NCBI RefSeq assembly: GCF_000161835.1
Contig: NZ_GG697169.2
Coordinates: 3,141,829-3,205,828, forward strand
Direction of reading: 5' to 3'
Length of the DNA stretch: 64,000 bases
From: Thalassobium sp. R2A62
GTDB lineage: Bacteria > Pseudomonadota > Alphaproteobacteria > Rhodobacterales > Rhodobacteraceae
Each line of letters starts with the position of its first letter. Within the stretch, counting starts at the first letter, position 1. A program made the position numbers and the translations under genes. The notes below the pieces were generated by a model. It worked only from the letters and a program-made list of their open reading frames with translations, did not search any database and was not told the origin of the DNA. Positions 9,220-19,417 of this stretch are shown in pieces.

Positions 9220-9806
9220 GCATCGCGGGGGCGGTCGCCCATTTCTTCGCGCCAATGACGGCGGCATAGCGACACATAGGTCTCGTTGCCGCCGATCTGC
9301 ACCTGATCGCCGTCGCGAAGGGTTTTCCCATTCTCATCTTGCCGAATGACCATGGTCGCCTTCTTGCCGCAGTGACAAATGGTGCGGACTTCGCGCATTT
9401 CGTCGGCCAACGCCAACAGCGCCGCAGATCCCGGAAACAACTGTCCCTGAAAATCGACCCGCAGGCCAAAGCACATGATCGGAACTTTTAGATCATCCAC
9501 TGCACGGGCCAACTGCCAGACCTGCTCTTCCTCTAGAAACTGTGCCTCGTCGATGAACACACAGGCACAAGGTTTGGCCAGCCGACGCTCGATTTTGGCA
9601 AACAGGTCTTCACCCGCAGCAAAGGTATCAGCCGCCGATCCAATTCCGATCCGGCTGGCAATGGTGGCATCGCCCGCACGGTTATCGAACTGCGCCGTGA
9701 TTAAAAAGGTATTCATGCCGCGTTCGATATAGTTGTGCGATGCTTGCAGCAGCACAGTCGATTTACCCGCGTTCATGGTGGAATAGTTGAAATAGAGCTT
9801 GGCCAT
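9216..9806 (-). CDS. tdk: Thymidine kinase (type II)
   Basis: 196 residues; phosphorylates thymidine in the salvage pathway. The P-loop STMNAGKST lies at residues 9-17, the catalytic Glu in FIDEAQFLEE, and zinc-binding cysteines in ICHCGKKA and SLCRRH. Length and layout match bacterial type II enzymes. The start codon overlaps nothing; about 250 bp of intergenic sequence precede it. Confidence 0.96.
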   Translation of the reverse strand: MAKLYFNYSTMNAGKSTVLLQASHNYIERGMNTFLITAQFDNRAGDATIASRIGIGSAADTFAAGEDLFAKIERRLAKPCACVFIDEAQFLEEEQVWQLARAVDDLKVPIMCFGLRVDFQGQLFPGSAALLALADEMREVRTICHCGKKATMVIRQDENGKTLRDGDQVQIGGNETYVSLCRRHWREEMGDRPRDA

Positions 9807-9975
9807 AATATGGACCTACCCCAAGGCATCCCGATCGTTCAAGTGGCAGGAAAGCTCGGGTTGGGGGGCAGGCAGAATACTTGCAAAACAGGTATATGCA
9901 CTCACCGGCCCACACCCCCAGGAAAGCAAACAGGACACAGAGCCCTGAAACTCGTTACTATCCTCAACGTGAGGA

Positions 9976-9998
9976 CAGGTTTACCAATGACAAACCTG
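9976..9998. promoter_or_regulatory. 7-bp inverted repeat upstream of the arsH-side genes
   Basis: CAGGTTT (9976-9982) and AAACCTG (9992-9998) are separated by 9 bp, 65 bp before the 10063 gene. It could be an operator or an RNA hairpin. A short frame (18 codons from the ATG at 9987) overlaps it and ends just before the next ribosome site. Confidence 0.35.
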
Positions 9999-10062
9999 AC
10001 ATATGTACTTAATGGGAAAGGCGGGGGCTCTTTACCCATCTAGGACGTAGAGGCGGAATCGA

Positions 10063-10521
10063 ATGGCTGGCATGGGTAGCTATCTCAAGAAACACACCGA
10101 GGCTTTGGTCAAGGACGTGGGTATCGAACTCGCATGCAAATTGACTGGTAAGTCAAAGGCAACGCTGGGTCGCTACTATTCCGATGCCGAGGAACATGCC
10201 GACCGCTTTATGCCGGTTGACGCTGTTGCGGCACTCGAGGCTGCGTCCAGCTACCCACATGTCACTTCGGCTTTGGCCGAGCTTAAGGGCATTACCCTTA
10301 GCTACAATGACGCGCCATCCAACAAGGACCGCGAAGGCGGTGTGAACTCGGATGTTATTCAATTGGCTCAACGGTTTGCGATGTTGATGAGCGAATACAA
10401 CCAGTCCATCGAAGACGGTATTATCACTGTGAACGAAGCCAAGCGTTTGCTGCGTGAGACAGTTCAGTTGCAGCGTGTTCTCTTGGACATGAAAATCCAT
10501 CTCGAAGAAGAAACCACCTGA
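10063..10521 (+). CDS. Hypothetical protein with CII-like N-terminus
   Basis: 152 residues, not recognised by name. Residues about 8-45 (HTEALVKDVGIELACKLTGK, then SKATLGRYYSDAE) look like a DNA-binding helix-turn-helix of the kind seen in phage CII-type regulators, and the C-terminal half is helical and charged, likely a coiled coil. AGAGGCGG precedes the ATG. It stops 3 bp before arsH, so the two form one transcript. A regulatory role is inference from shape only. Confidence 0.8.
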   Translation: MAGMGSYLKKHTEALVKDVGIELACKLTGKSKATLGRYYSDAEEHADRFMPVDAVAALEAASSYPHVTSALAELKGITLSYNDAPSNKDREGGVNSDVIQLAQRFAMLMSEYNQSIEDGIITVNEAKRLLRETVQLQRVLLDMKIHLEEETT

Positions 10522-10524
10522 TCC

Positions 10525-11244
10525 ATGTCAGACAAAGCCGATTTGCCGCTGATCGATTTTGATGCATTTCAACAGATCGATGTGGCGGCTTTGCGCGCGC
10601 CGGACGACCCCGGTCATGCCCCTCGTATTCTGATCCTCTATGGATCCCTTCGCGAAACGTCATATTCCCGTATGGCTGCCGAAGAAGGTGCGCGAATCCT
10701 GACGGCATTGGGCTGCGAGGTTCGGTTTTTCGATCCAGCTGGCCTGCCACTGCCCGATTCTTGCGATGAAACGCACCCAAAAGTTGCAGAATTGCGTGAA
10801 TTGGCCGTGTGGTCCGAGGGTATGGTTTGGTCCAGCCCCGAACGGCACGGTGCGATGACCGGTATTATGAAGGCACAGATTGATTGGCTGCCGCTCAGCA
10901 TGGGCGGGGTCCGCCCAACCCAAGGAAAAACGCTTGCTGTGATGCAGGTCTGTGGCGGCTCGCAATCGTTCAATGCCGTGAACCAAATGCGGATTCTTGG
11001 CCGCTGGATGCGGATGGTCACGATCCCGAACCAAAGCTCTGTTCCAAAAGCATGGAACGAATTTGAAAATGGCCGGATGAAAGACAGCAGCCTCTACCGC
11101 CGCATCGTCGATGTGATGGAAGAGCTCGCACGCTTTACGTGGATGATACGTGGCCGCTCGGATGGTCTGGTCGACCGCTATTCCGAACGGGTCGAAACGG
11201 CCGAGGCTGCACGCAAGCGGGTCAACGAAACCCCCGCCAAATAA
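10525..11244 (+). CDS. arsH: ArsH, NADPH-dependent FMN reductase
   Basis: 239 residues of the flavodoxin-like ArsH family. The FMN-binding loop [13 protein letters not shown] and the family-typical [21 protein letters not shown] and [20 protein letters not shown] are present. ArsH oxidises methylarsenite in some bacteria and reduces quinones or azo dyes in others. No arsR, arsB or arsC lies nearby, so an arsenic role is not supported by context. Translation is probably coupled to the upstream gene, 3 bp away. Confidence 0.93.
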   Translation: MSDKADLPLIDFDAFQQIDVAALRAPDDPGHAPRILILYGSLRETSYSRMAAEEGARILTALGCEVRFFDPAGLPLPDSCDETHPKVAELRELAVWSEGMVWSSPERHGAMTGIMKAQIDWLPLSMGGVRPTQGKTLAVMQVCGGSQSFNAVNQMRILGRWMRMVTIPNQSSVPKAWNEFENGRMKDSSLYRRIVDVMEELARFTWMIRGRSDGLVDRYSERVETAEAARKRVNETPAK

Positions 11245-12363
11245 TCAGACGCGCTCGACGATCACTGATCCGACTGAATAACCCGCGCCGAATGAACAGA
11301 TCAGCCCTGTTTCGCCCGCCTTCATGTCATCCGAATACTTCGAGAACGCGATGATCGAACCTGCCGACGATGTGTTTGCATAGTCTTGCAGGATGTTTGG
11401 CTGTTCTTCGTTCTCGGGCGTCCGCCCCAAAACCTTTTTGCCGATATAGTCGTTCATCGTCTTGTTCGCCTGATGCAACCACAGCCGTTTTAGATCGGCA
11501 GACACCACACCTTCATCCGCCATGTGATCGGCAATGTGTTTGCTGACCAGCGGCAGAACCTCTTTGAACACCTTGCGCCCGTTTTGCATGAACTGCATGT
11601 CGCGGCGGTCGTACACTTCGTCATGGGCACGGCGCAGGAACCCGTTGTTGTTGCGGATGTTGTTGCTAAACTGGGTGGCGCAACGGGTCGATTTGACCTT
11701 GAAATAGGGCGCTTTGGCATCGTCTTCGCGTTCCAACAACGTCGCCGTTGCCACATCCCCAAAGATGAAATGACAATCCCGATCCCGCCATTCCAAATGC
11801 GCCGAGCAAATTTCGGGGTTTACAACGATCGCACTGCGAATACTACCGGCACGGATCATGTCAGCGGCCGTTTGAATACCAAAGGTCGCGCTGGAACAGG
11901 CCACGTTCATGTCAAAGGCAAAGCCGTCAATTTCCATCAGCTGTTGGATTTCCACGGCAATCGCCGGATAGGCACGCTCGTGATTGGACGCGGCACAAAT
12001 CACGGCACCCACATCTGCGGCGGTCTTGCCCGCATCGGTCAGCGCCTTTTTGATCGCATCGACCGCCATTTCGGCCATCAAACTGGGGGCGTCATCTGGG
12101 CGAGGGGTGAACGCCGGCGACATGCGGTCAGGGTCCAGAACACCCTCTTTGTCGATCACATAACGGCGTTCGATCCCGCTTGCTGCGATGATGAACTCGG
12201 ACGACGAATGTGGCTTGGCCTCAATCTCTCCGGCCTCGATGGCATCGGCATGGGCCAGATTAAACCGATCCGCATAGGCGTTGAACGCCTTGACCAGCTC
12301 GTCATTTGTGATGGTGTTTTCCGGCGTGAAAACGCCCGTTCCGGTGATCGCTACACTATGCAT
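11245..12363 (-). CDS. Beta-ketoacyl-ACP synthase III-like enzyme
   Basis: About 372 residues of the thiolase fold. The catalytic triad is visible: Cys in FDMNVACSSATFG, His in WLHQANKTMN and Asn in DYANTSSAGS. Longer than E. coli FabH (317 aa) because of N-terminal insertions, as in the longer ketoacyl-ACP synthase III group of alphaproteobacteria, so a role in fatty-acid initiation or a related condensation is likely but not certain. I choose the ATG at 12363, which has GAGGG just upstream, over the one at 12375. Convergent with arsH with no gap. Confidence 0.88.
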   Translation of the reverse strand: MHSVAITGTGVFTPENTITNDELVKAFNAYADRFNLAHADAIEAGEIEAKPHSSSEFIIAASGIERRYVIDKEGVLDPDRMSPAFTPRPDDAPSLMAEMAVDAIKKALTDAGKTAADVGAVICAASNHERAYPAIAVEIQQLMEIDGFAFDMNVACSSATFGIQTAADMIRAGSIRSAIVVNPEICSAHLEWRDRDCHFIFGDVATATLLEREDDAKAPYFKVKSTRCATQFSNNIRNNNGFLRRAHDEVYDRRDMQFMQNGRKVFKEVLPLVSKHIADHMADEGVVSADLKRLWLHQANKTMNDYIGKKVLGRTPENEEQPNILQDYANTSSAGSIIAFSKYSDDMKAGETGLICSFGAGYSVGSVIVERV

Positions 12364-12443
12364 CAGAGCCCTCATTTATATGAAAGCGACCTTGGGGAAC
12401 CCTGTGATGTTTGTCCAGAATGACGCAGGGTCGTATTGCGCCA

Positions 12444-12477
12444 AAGAAAACGCGCCCGATCATCAGAACGGACGCGT
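12444..12477 (-). terminator. carB intrinsic terminator
   Basis: Read on the minus strand: ACGCGTCCG, a 10-nt loop, CGGGCGCGT, then TTTTCTTTGG. The 9-bp stem has one mismatch. It lies 24 bp after the carB stop codon. Confidence 0.75.
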
Positions 12478-12500
12478 CAAATCTTTAAACCTGCGAACGA

Positions 12501-15500
12501 TTACTTGTCCTGCAACGCCCGCACACCAACCTTCAACTCGACCCGTGCTTTCATTGCAAAAGCGGCGGCGTGGGATGCTGCTGCTGTCGTGAAATACGGG
12601 ATGCGGTCATACAAAGCCACGGCGCGAATGCTACGGCTGTCCTCGACGGCGGCGGCCCCTTCGGTCGTGTTCATGACCAGCGAAACATGGCCGTCTTTCA
12701 GCCGGTCGACGATGGTCAAACCACCTTCATAGACCTTGTTGACGGTCTCGGCTTCGATGCCTTGATCGGTCAGCCACTGCGCCGTGCCGCGTGTCGCCAG
12801 CAGGTTCAGACCCAGCTCGATCAGCGCGCGCGCGGCGTCTGCCATGTCGTCGGTCTTGTCCATATCCTTGATCGACATGAACACCGCACCTTCGGTTGGC
12901 AATTCGGTGCCAGCACCCATCTGCGCCTTAAGGAATGCGCGGTGGAATTTGCTGTCGGATCCCATGACTTCGCCGGTCGAGCGCATTTCTGGGCCCAAGA
13001 TCGTGTCGACACCTGGAAAACGGGCAAAGGGCAGAACCGCCTCTTTCACAGCAAAGGTGTCGATTTCTGGATCTACGAGGTCAAAGTTCGACAACGGCTC
13101 GCCCGCCATGACGCGCGCGGCGATTGTGGCGATTGGGCTGCCAACTGCTTTGGCGACAAACGGAACCGTCCGCGACGCACGCGGGTTCACTTCGATCAGA
13201 TAAATCTCGCCGTTTTTGACTGCGAACTGAATGTTCATTAGACCGACCACATTCAGCGCAAGCGCCAGTTTTTCGGTCTGCACGCGCAGTTCGGCAATGG
13301 TTTCAGCAGACAGCGAATAAGGTGGCAACGAACAGGCGCTGTCGCCCGAATGGACGCCGGCTTCTTCGATGTGCTGCATGATACCGGCAACATGGACTGA
13401 TGTGCCGTCACAGATCGCATCAACGTCGATCTCAATCGCGCCGGTCAGATAGCTGTCTAGCAACACAGGGCTGTCACCGGACACGACAACTGCCTCGGCG
13501 ATGTAGCGTTCCAGTTGCGCCATATCGCGGACAATCTCCATCGCGCGACCGCCCAAGACATAGGATGGGCGGATCACCAATGGAAAGCCGATGTCGCCAG
13601 CTGCAGCCAATGCTTGGGCATCTGTCGATGCAATCGCGCCGCCCGGCTGTTTCAGGCCCAGTTTTTCAACGAGGTCTTGGAACCGCTCGCGGTCTTCTGC
13701 CAGATCGATCGCGTCCGGTGTGGTTCCTAAAATTGGGATACCTTCGGCTTCCAGCGCATTGGCCAGTTTCAATGGTGTCTGACCGCCAAATTGAACGATC
13801 ACACCGTGCAAGGTGCCTTTTTCCTGCTCGACCCGCAGAATTTCCAACACATGTTCAAAGGTCAAAGGCTCGAAATACAAACGATCCGACGTGTCATAGT
13901 CTGTCGACACCGTTTCGGGGTTACAATTGACCATGATCGTCTCGTAACCCGCTTCTGTGAGCGCGAAACAGGCGTGACAACAGCAATAGTCAAACTCGAT
14001 GCCCTGACCGATCCGGTTCGGGCCACCGCCCAAGATCACGACCTTTTTGGCTTCGGATGCGCGCGCCTCGCATTCGACAGTGCCCATCATTGGGCTCTCA
14101 TAGGTCGAATACATGTATGGCGTCTGCGCCTCGAACTCGGCGGCACAGGTGTCGATACGTTTGAACACCGCTTTGACACCCAGATTGCGCCGCGCATCGC
14201 GGACGTTCTTTTCGTCCCGGCCAGACAACGTCGCGAGACGTGCATCGGTAAAGCCCATCATCTTGAGCGCGCGCAACCCGTGTTCTGTCACAGGTAGCCC
14301 GCCTGCGATCACACCGGCCTCGGTTTCGATGATTTCGCGGATACGCGCCAGGAACCATGGGTCAAAGGCGGTGATTTCGTTGATCTCGGCATCGCTAAAG
14401 CCATAACGCATGGCTTGGGCAATCACGCGGATCCGGTCAGGTGTCTGTTTGGACAGCGCCTTGGTCACGGCTTTGTCGATGGCATCTTGGGCCGTGGCAT
14501 CGATACCGACCAGAATAGAGTCTTGGCGCTTCACACTATCAGGCGACACACCTTCGATGGCGATATCATCAAAACCGGTCAGCCCGTTTTCCATCGATGC
14601 CAATGCCTTTTGCAGGCTTTCGTGGATGGTCCGGCCAATGGCCATAACTTCGCCCACTGACTTCATCGCTGTGGTCAGAAATGGCTCAGAGCCGGGGAAT
14701 TTCTCGAACGCAAAGCGCGGAATTTTTGTGACGACATAATCAATTGACGGCTCGAACGATGCAGGCGTCACACCAGTGATATCATTGTCCAGCTCGTCCA
14801 ACGTGTAGCCAACAGCCAGCTTGGCCGCGATCTTGGCAATTGGGAAACCCGTGGCCTTGGACGCCAACGCTGACGAACGCGACACGCGCGGGTTCATTTC
14901 AATCACGACCATCCGGCCATCGGCAGGGTTCACAGCCCACTGCACATTCGATCCGCCTGTCTCGACGCCAATCTCGCGCAGGACATTGATCGAATGGTTG
15001 CGCATGATCTGGTATTCTTTGTCGGTCAGCGTCAGGGCAGGAGCCACAGTGATACTGTCGCCTGTGTGCACACCCATCGGATCGACGTTCTCAATCGCAC
15101 AAATGATGATGGCGTTGTCGGCTGTGTCGCGGACCACTTCCATCTCGTATTCTTTCCAGCCCAGCAGGCTCTCATCGATGAGAATCTGCGCCATGGGCGA
15201 GGCTTCCATGCCCGAACGGCAGAAATGCTCGTATTCTTCGCGGTTGTTTGCCACACCGCCGCCCGTTCCACCCAATGTGAATGCAGGACGGATGATCGCA
15301 GGCAGACCGATTTCTTCGAGCGCGTCCATCGCGGCAGACAAACCCGCGTTGATGTCGAACTTATCGGTGACGCGGATTGCGTCTTTGTTTTTGGTAGGGG
15401 CCGTGACAATCGTGGCCTTTGGGTTTTCGATGCCCAAACGGCCCATCGCTTCACGGAACAGCTTGCGGTCTTCGGCCATTTCGATCGCGTCGCGTTTCGC

Positions 15501-15851
15501 ACCGATCATCTCGACATTGTATTTGTCCAAAACGCCCATCTCTTCCAAGGCGAGCGAGGTGTTCAAACCCGTTTGACCGCCCATCGTCGGTAGCAATGCA
15601 TCGGGGCGTTCTTTTTCGATAATCTGGGCGACAACATCAGGTGTGATCGGCTCGATGTATGTGGCATCAGCCATGCCTGGGTCAGTCATAATTGTTGCTG
15701 GGTTCGAGTTGACCAGAATGACGCGGTAACCCTCTTCGCGCAGCGCCTTACACGCTTGTGCACCCGAGTAGTCGAATTCGCAGGCCTGCCCGATGACAAT
15801 AGGACCAGCACCAATGATCATGATGGATTTGATATCGTCTCGTTTTGGCAT
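12501..15851 (-). CDS. carB: Carbamoyl-phosphate synthase large subunit
   Basis: 1,116 residues; makes carbamoyl phosphate for pyrimidine and arginine synthesis, together with CarA (not in this window). Two homologous ATP-grasp halves are visible, each opening with a PreATP segment ([40 protein letters not shown]), and an MGS-like regulatory domain closes the C-terminus. The start at 15851 (MPKRDDIKS) is the family start; the frame reaches 15899. argF, which uses its product, lies 24 kb away. Confidence 0.97.
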   Translation of the reverse strand: MPKRDDIKSIMIIGAGPIVIGQACEFDYSGAQACKALREEGYRVILVNSNPATIMTDPGMADATYIEPITPDVVAQIIEKERPDALLPTMGGQTGLNTSLALEEMGVLDKYNVEMIGAKRDAIEMAEDRKLFREAMGRLGIENPKATIVTAPTKNKDAIRVTDKFDINAGLSAAMDALEEIGLPAIIRPAFTLGGTGGGVANNREEYEHFCRSGMEASPMAQILIDESLLGWKEYEMEVVRDTADNAIIICAIENVDPMGVHTGDSITVAPALTLTDKEYQIMRNHSINVLREIGVETGGSNVQWAVNPADGRMVVIEMNPRVSRSSALASKATGFPIAKIAAKLAVGYTLDELDNDITGVTPASFEPSIDYVVTKIPRFAFEKFPGSEPFLTTAMKSVGEVMAIGRTIHESLQKALASMENGLTGFDDIAIEGVSPDSVKRQDSILVGIDATAQDAIDKAVTKALSKQTPDRIRVIAQAMRYGFSDAEINEITAFDPWFLARIREIIETEAGVIAGGLPVTEHGLRALKMMGFTDARLATLSGRDEKNVRDARRNLGVKAVFKRIDTCAAEFEAQTPYMYSTYESPMMGTVECEARASEAKKVVILGGGPNRIGQGIEFDYCCCHACFALTEAGYETIMVNCNPETVSTDYDTSDRLYFEPLTFEHVLEILRVEQEKGTLHGVIVQFGGQTPLKLANALEAEGIPILGTTPDAIDLAEDRERFQDLVEKLGLKQPGGAIASTDAQALAAAGDIGFPLVIRPSYVLGGRAMEIVRDMAQLERYIAEAVVVSGDSPVLLDSYLTGAIEIDVDAICDGTSVHVAGIMQHIEEAGVHSGDSACSLPPYSLSAETIAELRVQTEKLALALNVVGLMNIQFAVKNGEIYLIEVNPRASRTVPFVAKAVGSPIATIAARVMAGEPLSNFDLVDPEIDTFAVKEAVLPFARFPGVDTILGPEMRSTGEVMGSDSKFHRAFLKAQMGAGTELPTEGAVFMSIKDMDKTDDMADAARALIELGLNLLATRGTAQWLTDQGIEAETVNKVYEGGLTIVDRLKDGHVSLVMNTTEGAAAVEDSRSIRAVALYDRIPYFTTAAASHAAAFAMKARVELKVGVRALQDK

Positions 15852-15947
15852 ATTGGCCCCCACAGCAAAAAGGCTACTGACACCCCAGAGCGCCAGCAAA
15901 TTGTCGGGGTTATACTTGCCAAGCCAAGGCGTGCAAGGGCCGTTTCG

Positions 15948-17231
15948 CTATTCCGCGGGGATCGCGCCAATGTTCTGCGTTTGTTGGGCGGGTTCACGCG
16001 GACGGGCAGGGGCAACAATCACCAATCCGAGGATACCCAACAGGATCGGCACACTGATCATGATCTGCGGGAAAAAGGTCAATCCGACCCGTGCCATAAG
16101 CATTTGGGCAATCATGCTGAACAAGAACAGATACGTCAGATAGATGACGTTGAACGCACGTTGCCCGAACAAAACACCGAAAGCGGGCAAAACATATGTA
16201 GCCAGTAGGAAATAGTGGGCCCAACCCAGAGGTGCCGCCAACGGAATCAATAGCGCCAACCCGACAAACTGCCGTTGTAGGGCGCGCGGCTGGTACATCC
16301 CACGTGTCCGCCACCAAATCGCGGCGGCACCGAAGACAAACAAACCTTTGGCAAAATATCCGACCCAATCGGGTTTCTCGAAAATCATCTCGCCCGAATT
16401 ATGGACGATACCTGTGCCTTTGATGGTGTGCACCAGATCGAAAATGAACCCTTCGACGGAAAAGCCCATACCAGCGATAAACAACTGTTCTTCTAGCTTG
16501 TGCAACGTCGTTAGGAATTCGGCATGGATTGTCACGCCCATATAGCCATAGCTGAACGCGAGAATCGCTGCTGAGACGACGATGAACCCACCCAGCGCAC
16601 GCCAATTGCGGTTCCAGATAAAGATCAGGATCAGAGCACCGGGCGTGACCTTGAGACATGCAGCCACCGCCAATGCCATGCCCGCGCTCCAATGCGCGCC
16701 ATAGCGCAAACGCTCGAACGCCAGCATACAACAGAAAAAGACAAGAATTTGGATCTGCCCTAGATACAACGCAATCGTGGACGTGAACGAAATCGCAAAC
16801 AGTAACACACTATAAAGCGTCCAGATAACAGGTGACACGGTATGCGGCTGCATAAATCGGTAGGCCAGCCACATCGACGCGATCATGAGCGAACAATTCA
16901 ACACCAACACCCCGTTCATCAGGATCATCGGGTCCATGTTGGTAAAAGGTGTCATCAGAACCGCAACCCATGGCGGATAGATAAACGGATAGGTTTGCTC
17001 GCCTGCATATCCGTCTTCAACAACCGCAAACGTCCATTCTAGTGGCATTTGCGGCCCGATAACTTGCTCAGTTCCGGCGTAAATCTGGTCTAGTTGCCCC
17101 GTTCCCCAAAAATGCCCAGCATAATAATAGGCGCTGAAATCCGTGGCCCAATTGCCCCAGAGGTCGCTCAGCGTGTACGCAAAGAATGCGAGGATCAGGA
17201 AGACGCAAAAAAACGCGTCACGTTTCGTCAT
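15948..17231 (-). CDS. GT87/DUF2029-type membrane glycosyltransferase
   Basis: About 427 residues with some ten hydrophobic segments. After TM1 come TDFSAYYYAGHFWGTGQL and YPFIYPPWVAVLMTPF, the acidic and YPP motifs typical of polyprenyl-phosphate mannosyltransferase relatives (GT87). The start at 17231 (MTKRDAFFC) places TM1 at the N-terminus; the longer frame to 17420 would overlap aspS and add non-membrane residues. Acceptor and sugar are unknown. Confidence 0.82.
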   Translation of the reverse strand: MTKRDAFFCVFLILAFFAYTLSDLWGNWATDFSAYYYAGHFWGTGQLDQIYAGTEQVIGPQMPLEWTFAVVEDGYAGEQTYPFIYPPWVAVLMTPFTNMDPMILMNGVLVLNCSLMIASMWLAYRFMQPHTVSPVIWTLYSVLLFAISFTSTIALYLGQIQILVFFCCMLAFERLRYGAHWSAGMALAVAACLKVTPGALILIFIWNRNWRALGGFIVVSAAILAFSYGYMGVTIHAEFLTTLHKLEEQLFIAGMGFSVEGFIFDLVHTIKGTGIVHNSGEMIFEKPDWVGYFAKGLFVFGAAAIWWRTRGMYQPRALQRQFVGLALLIPLAAPLGWAHYFLLATYVLPAFGVLFGQRAFNVIYLTYLFLFSMIAQMLMARVGLTFFPQIMISVPILLGILGLVIVAPARPREPAQQTQNIGAIPAE

Positions 17232-17355
17232 TTCAAATCGGTCAAACACTAGTCTTTGCCCCAAAACTACATGATTTGAGGAAACAGTAGCGGTTGATTG
17301 TGACCAAATTAGGGACAATCCGCAGAAATCCCCCTGTCCACAGGCGCTGTGGCGC

Positions 17356-17384
17356 TTGACTTTGCTGGTGCGGCGCGGTGTATC
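17356..17384 (+). promoter_or_regulatory. Candidate aspS promoter
   Basis: TTGACT at 17356-17361, a 17-bp spacer, then TGTATC at 17379-17384. The start codon is 34 bp downstream. The -10 is only a partial match. Confidence 0.4.
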
Positions 17385-17418
17385 GGGCTGATCCGAATTT
17401 CCCAAAGGGACCGATGAC

Positions 17419-19272
17419 ATGCACGCCTATCGCAGCCACACTTGCGCCGACCTCACCAAAGCCAACGTTGGCGACACTGTCCGTCTTTCGGGCTGGGTTC
17501 ACCGCGTGCGCGACCACGGCGGTCTGTTGTTCATCGACCTGCGCGACCACTACGGCATCACCCAAGTTATGGCCGATCCCGATAGCCCCGTATTTGCCGA
17601 GATCGAAAAGGTCCGCAGCGAATGGTGTATCCGCATCGATGGCAATGTCATGGCCCGCGACGAAAGCCTTGTGAACCCGAAAATCCCAACGGGCGAGGTC
17701 GAAGTCTTTATCCGCGATATCGAAGTTCTTGGCGCGGCGAATGAGCTGCCCCTGATGGTGTTTGGTGAACAGGAATATCCAGAAGAGACGCGTCTCAAAT
17801 ATCGCTATCTCGATCTGCGTCGTGAAAAGCTGCAAAACAACATGAAGATGCGCTCGGATGTTGTGGCCTCGATGCGCAAACGCATGTGGGACAAAGGCTT
17901 CCGCGAATATCAGACGCCGATCATCACAGCGTCCTCGCCCGAAGGCGCGCGCGACTTTCTCGTGCCATCCCGTTTGCACCCCGGCAAATTCTACGCTCTG
18001 CCGCAGGCGCCACAGCAGTTCAAACAGCTGATCATGGTGTCGGGCTACGACAAGTATTTCCAGATCGCACCGTGCTTCCGTGACGAAGACCCGCGTGCAG
18101 ACCGCTCGCCCACCGATTTCTACCAGCTCGACCTCGAGATGAGCTTTGTCGAACAACAGGACGTGTTCGACACGATCCAGCCTGTGATCCAAGGTGTGTT
18201 CGAGGAATTCGGCGGCGGTAAGAAAGTCGACGCCACTTGGGAGCAGATCAGCTACCGCGACGCGGCTCTATGGTATGGCAGCGACAAGCCTGACTTGCGC
18301 AACCCGATCAAGATGCAGGTCGTGTCCGAGCATTTCCGTGGCTCTGGCTTTGCGATCTTTGCCAAGCTGCTTGAGAACGAAGGCACAGAAATTCGTGCGA
18401 TCCCCGCCCCGACAGGTGGCAGCCGCAAATTCTGTGACCGCATGAACGCCTTTGCGCAAAAAGAGGGCCTGCCCGGCATGGGCTATATCTTCTGGCGGAC
18501 ACAAACCGCTGATGCGATTGCGCAGGAAACTGGCATGACCGTCAAAGAGGTCAACGCCAAGATCAAAGCAGGCGAAATCGAAGTGGCAATGGAAGCCGCA
18601 GGCCCGCTCGCTAAAAACATCGGACCAGAACGTGCCGAGGCGATCCGCGTTGAGCTGGGTCTCGACAACGGCGATGCGGCGTTCTTCTTGGGTGGCAAGC
18701 CTGCTGCATTCGAAGCGTTCGCTGGACGTGCGCGCTCTGAGATTGGCGATACGCTGGGTCTGACAGACACCAACCGCTATGCCTTTGCATGGATCGTCGA
18801 TTTCCCGATTTACGAGCGTGACGAAGAAACCGGCAAAATCGACTTTGAACACAACCCGTTCTCTATGCCCCAAGGCGGCATGGCCGCTCTGGATGGCGAC
18901 CCCGAGGATGTGCTGGGCTATCAGTATGACCTTGCCTGTAACGGGTACGAACTTGTGTCGGGCGCAATCCGGAACCACCGCCCCGAGATCATGTTCAAAG
19001 CGTTTGAAATCGCTGGCTACGGCAAGGACGAAGTCGAGAAGCGCTTCGGCGGTATGGTCAACGCCTTCCAATACGGCGCCCCACCCCACGGTGGTTGTGC
19101 CGCAGGTATCGACCGCATCGTGATGTTGCTGGCCGAAGAGGCGAACATTCGCGAAGTCATCATGTTCCCGATGAACCAGCGTGCCGAGGATCTGATGATG
19201 GGTGCGCCCAATGATCCGATGAACGAACAGCTGCGCGAACTGAACCTGCGTGTGATCCCTCAGGACGACTAG
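17419..19272 (+). CDS. aspS: Aspartyl-tRNA synthetase
   Basis: 617 residues, class IIb synthetase. It has the N-terminal OB-fold anticodon domain ([20 protein letters not shown]), motif 2 ([19 protein letters not shown]), a bacterial GAD insertion and motif 3 ([17 protein letters not shown]). Whether it also charges tRNA-Asn depends on genes outside the window. Motif 2 carries SPTDFYQ where E. coli has QPEFTQ; I believe this is the usual form in Rhodobacteraceae. Confidence 0.96.
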   Translation: MHAYRSHTCADLTKANVGDTVRLSGWVHRVRDHGGLLFIDLRDHYGITQVMADPDSPVFAEIEKVRSEWCIRIDGNVMARDESLVNPKIPTGEVEVFIRDIEVLGAANELPLMVFGEQEYPEETRLKYRYLDLRREKLQNNMKMRSDVVASMRKRMWDKGFREYQTPIITASSPEGARDFLVPSRLHPGKFYALPQAPQQFKQLIMVSGYDKYFQIAPCFRDEDPRADRSPTDFYQLDLEMSFVEQQDVFDTIQPVIQGVFEEFGGGKKVDATWEQISYRDAALWYGSDKPDLRNPIKMQVVSEHFRGSGFAIFAKLLENEGTEIRAIPAPTGGSRKFCDRMNAFAQKEGLPGMGYIFWRTQTADAIAQETGMTVKEVNAKIKAGEIEVAMEAAGPLAKNIGPERAEAIRVELGLDNGDAAFFLGGKPAAFEAFAGRARSEIGDTLGLTDTNRYAFAWIVDFPIYERDEETGKIDFEHNPFSMPQGGMAALDGDPEDVLGYQYDLACNGYELVSGAIRNHRPEIMFKAFEIAGYGKDEVEKRFGGMVNAFQYGAPPHGGCAAGIDRIVMLLAEEANIREVIMFPMNQRAEDLMMGAPNDPMNEQLRELNLRVIPQDD

Positions 19273-19322
19273 GATCAGGCGAACAGCCGCGGCTCTCAGT
19301 GCGTCTGAGAACCAAGACAAAT

Positions 19323-19362
19323 AGACGGATCGGCAAGAGATTGCAGGTCCGTCTTTTGTTTT
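19323..19362 (+). terminator. aspS intrinsic terminator
   Basis: AGACGGA (19323-19329) pairs with TCCGTCT (19348-19354), followed by TTTGTTTT. It lies 50 bp after aspS. Confidence 0.65.
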
Positions 19363-19417
19363 CTGGCAAACGGGCCATGGTGCTATTACGTTAAAGCCTA
19401 GCACAACAGGAGCGTTC

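Noticed and set aside
12570-15593. Several long plus-strand frames
   Set aside because: They are antisense shadows of carB, whose protein is complete and unambiguous.
17900-18170. AspRS motif 2 differs from E. coli (SPTDFYQLD)
   Set aside because: I believe this is the ordinary form in Rhodobacteraceae, not a local oddity.
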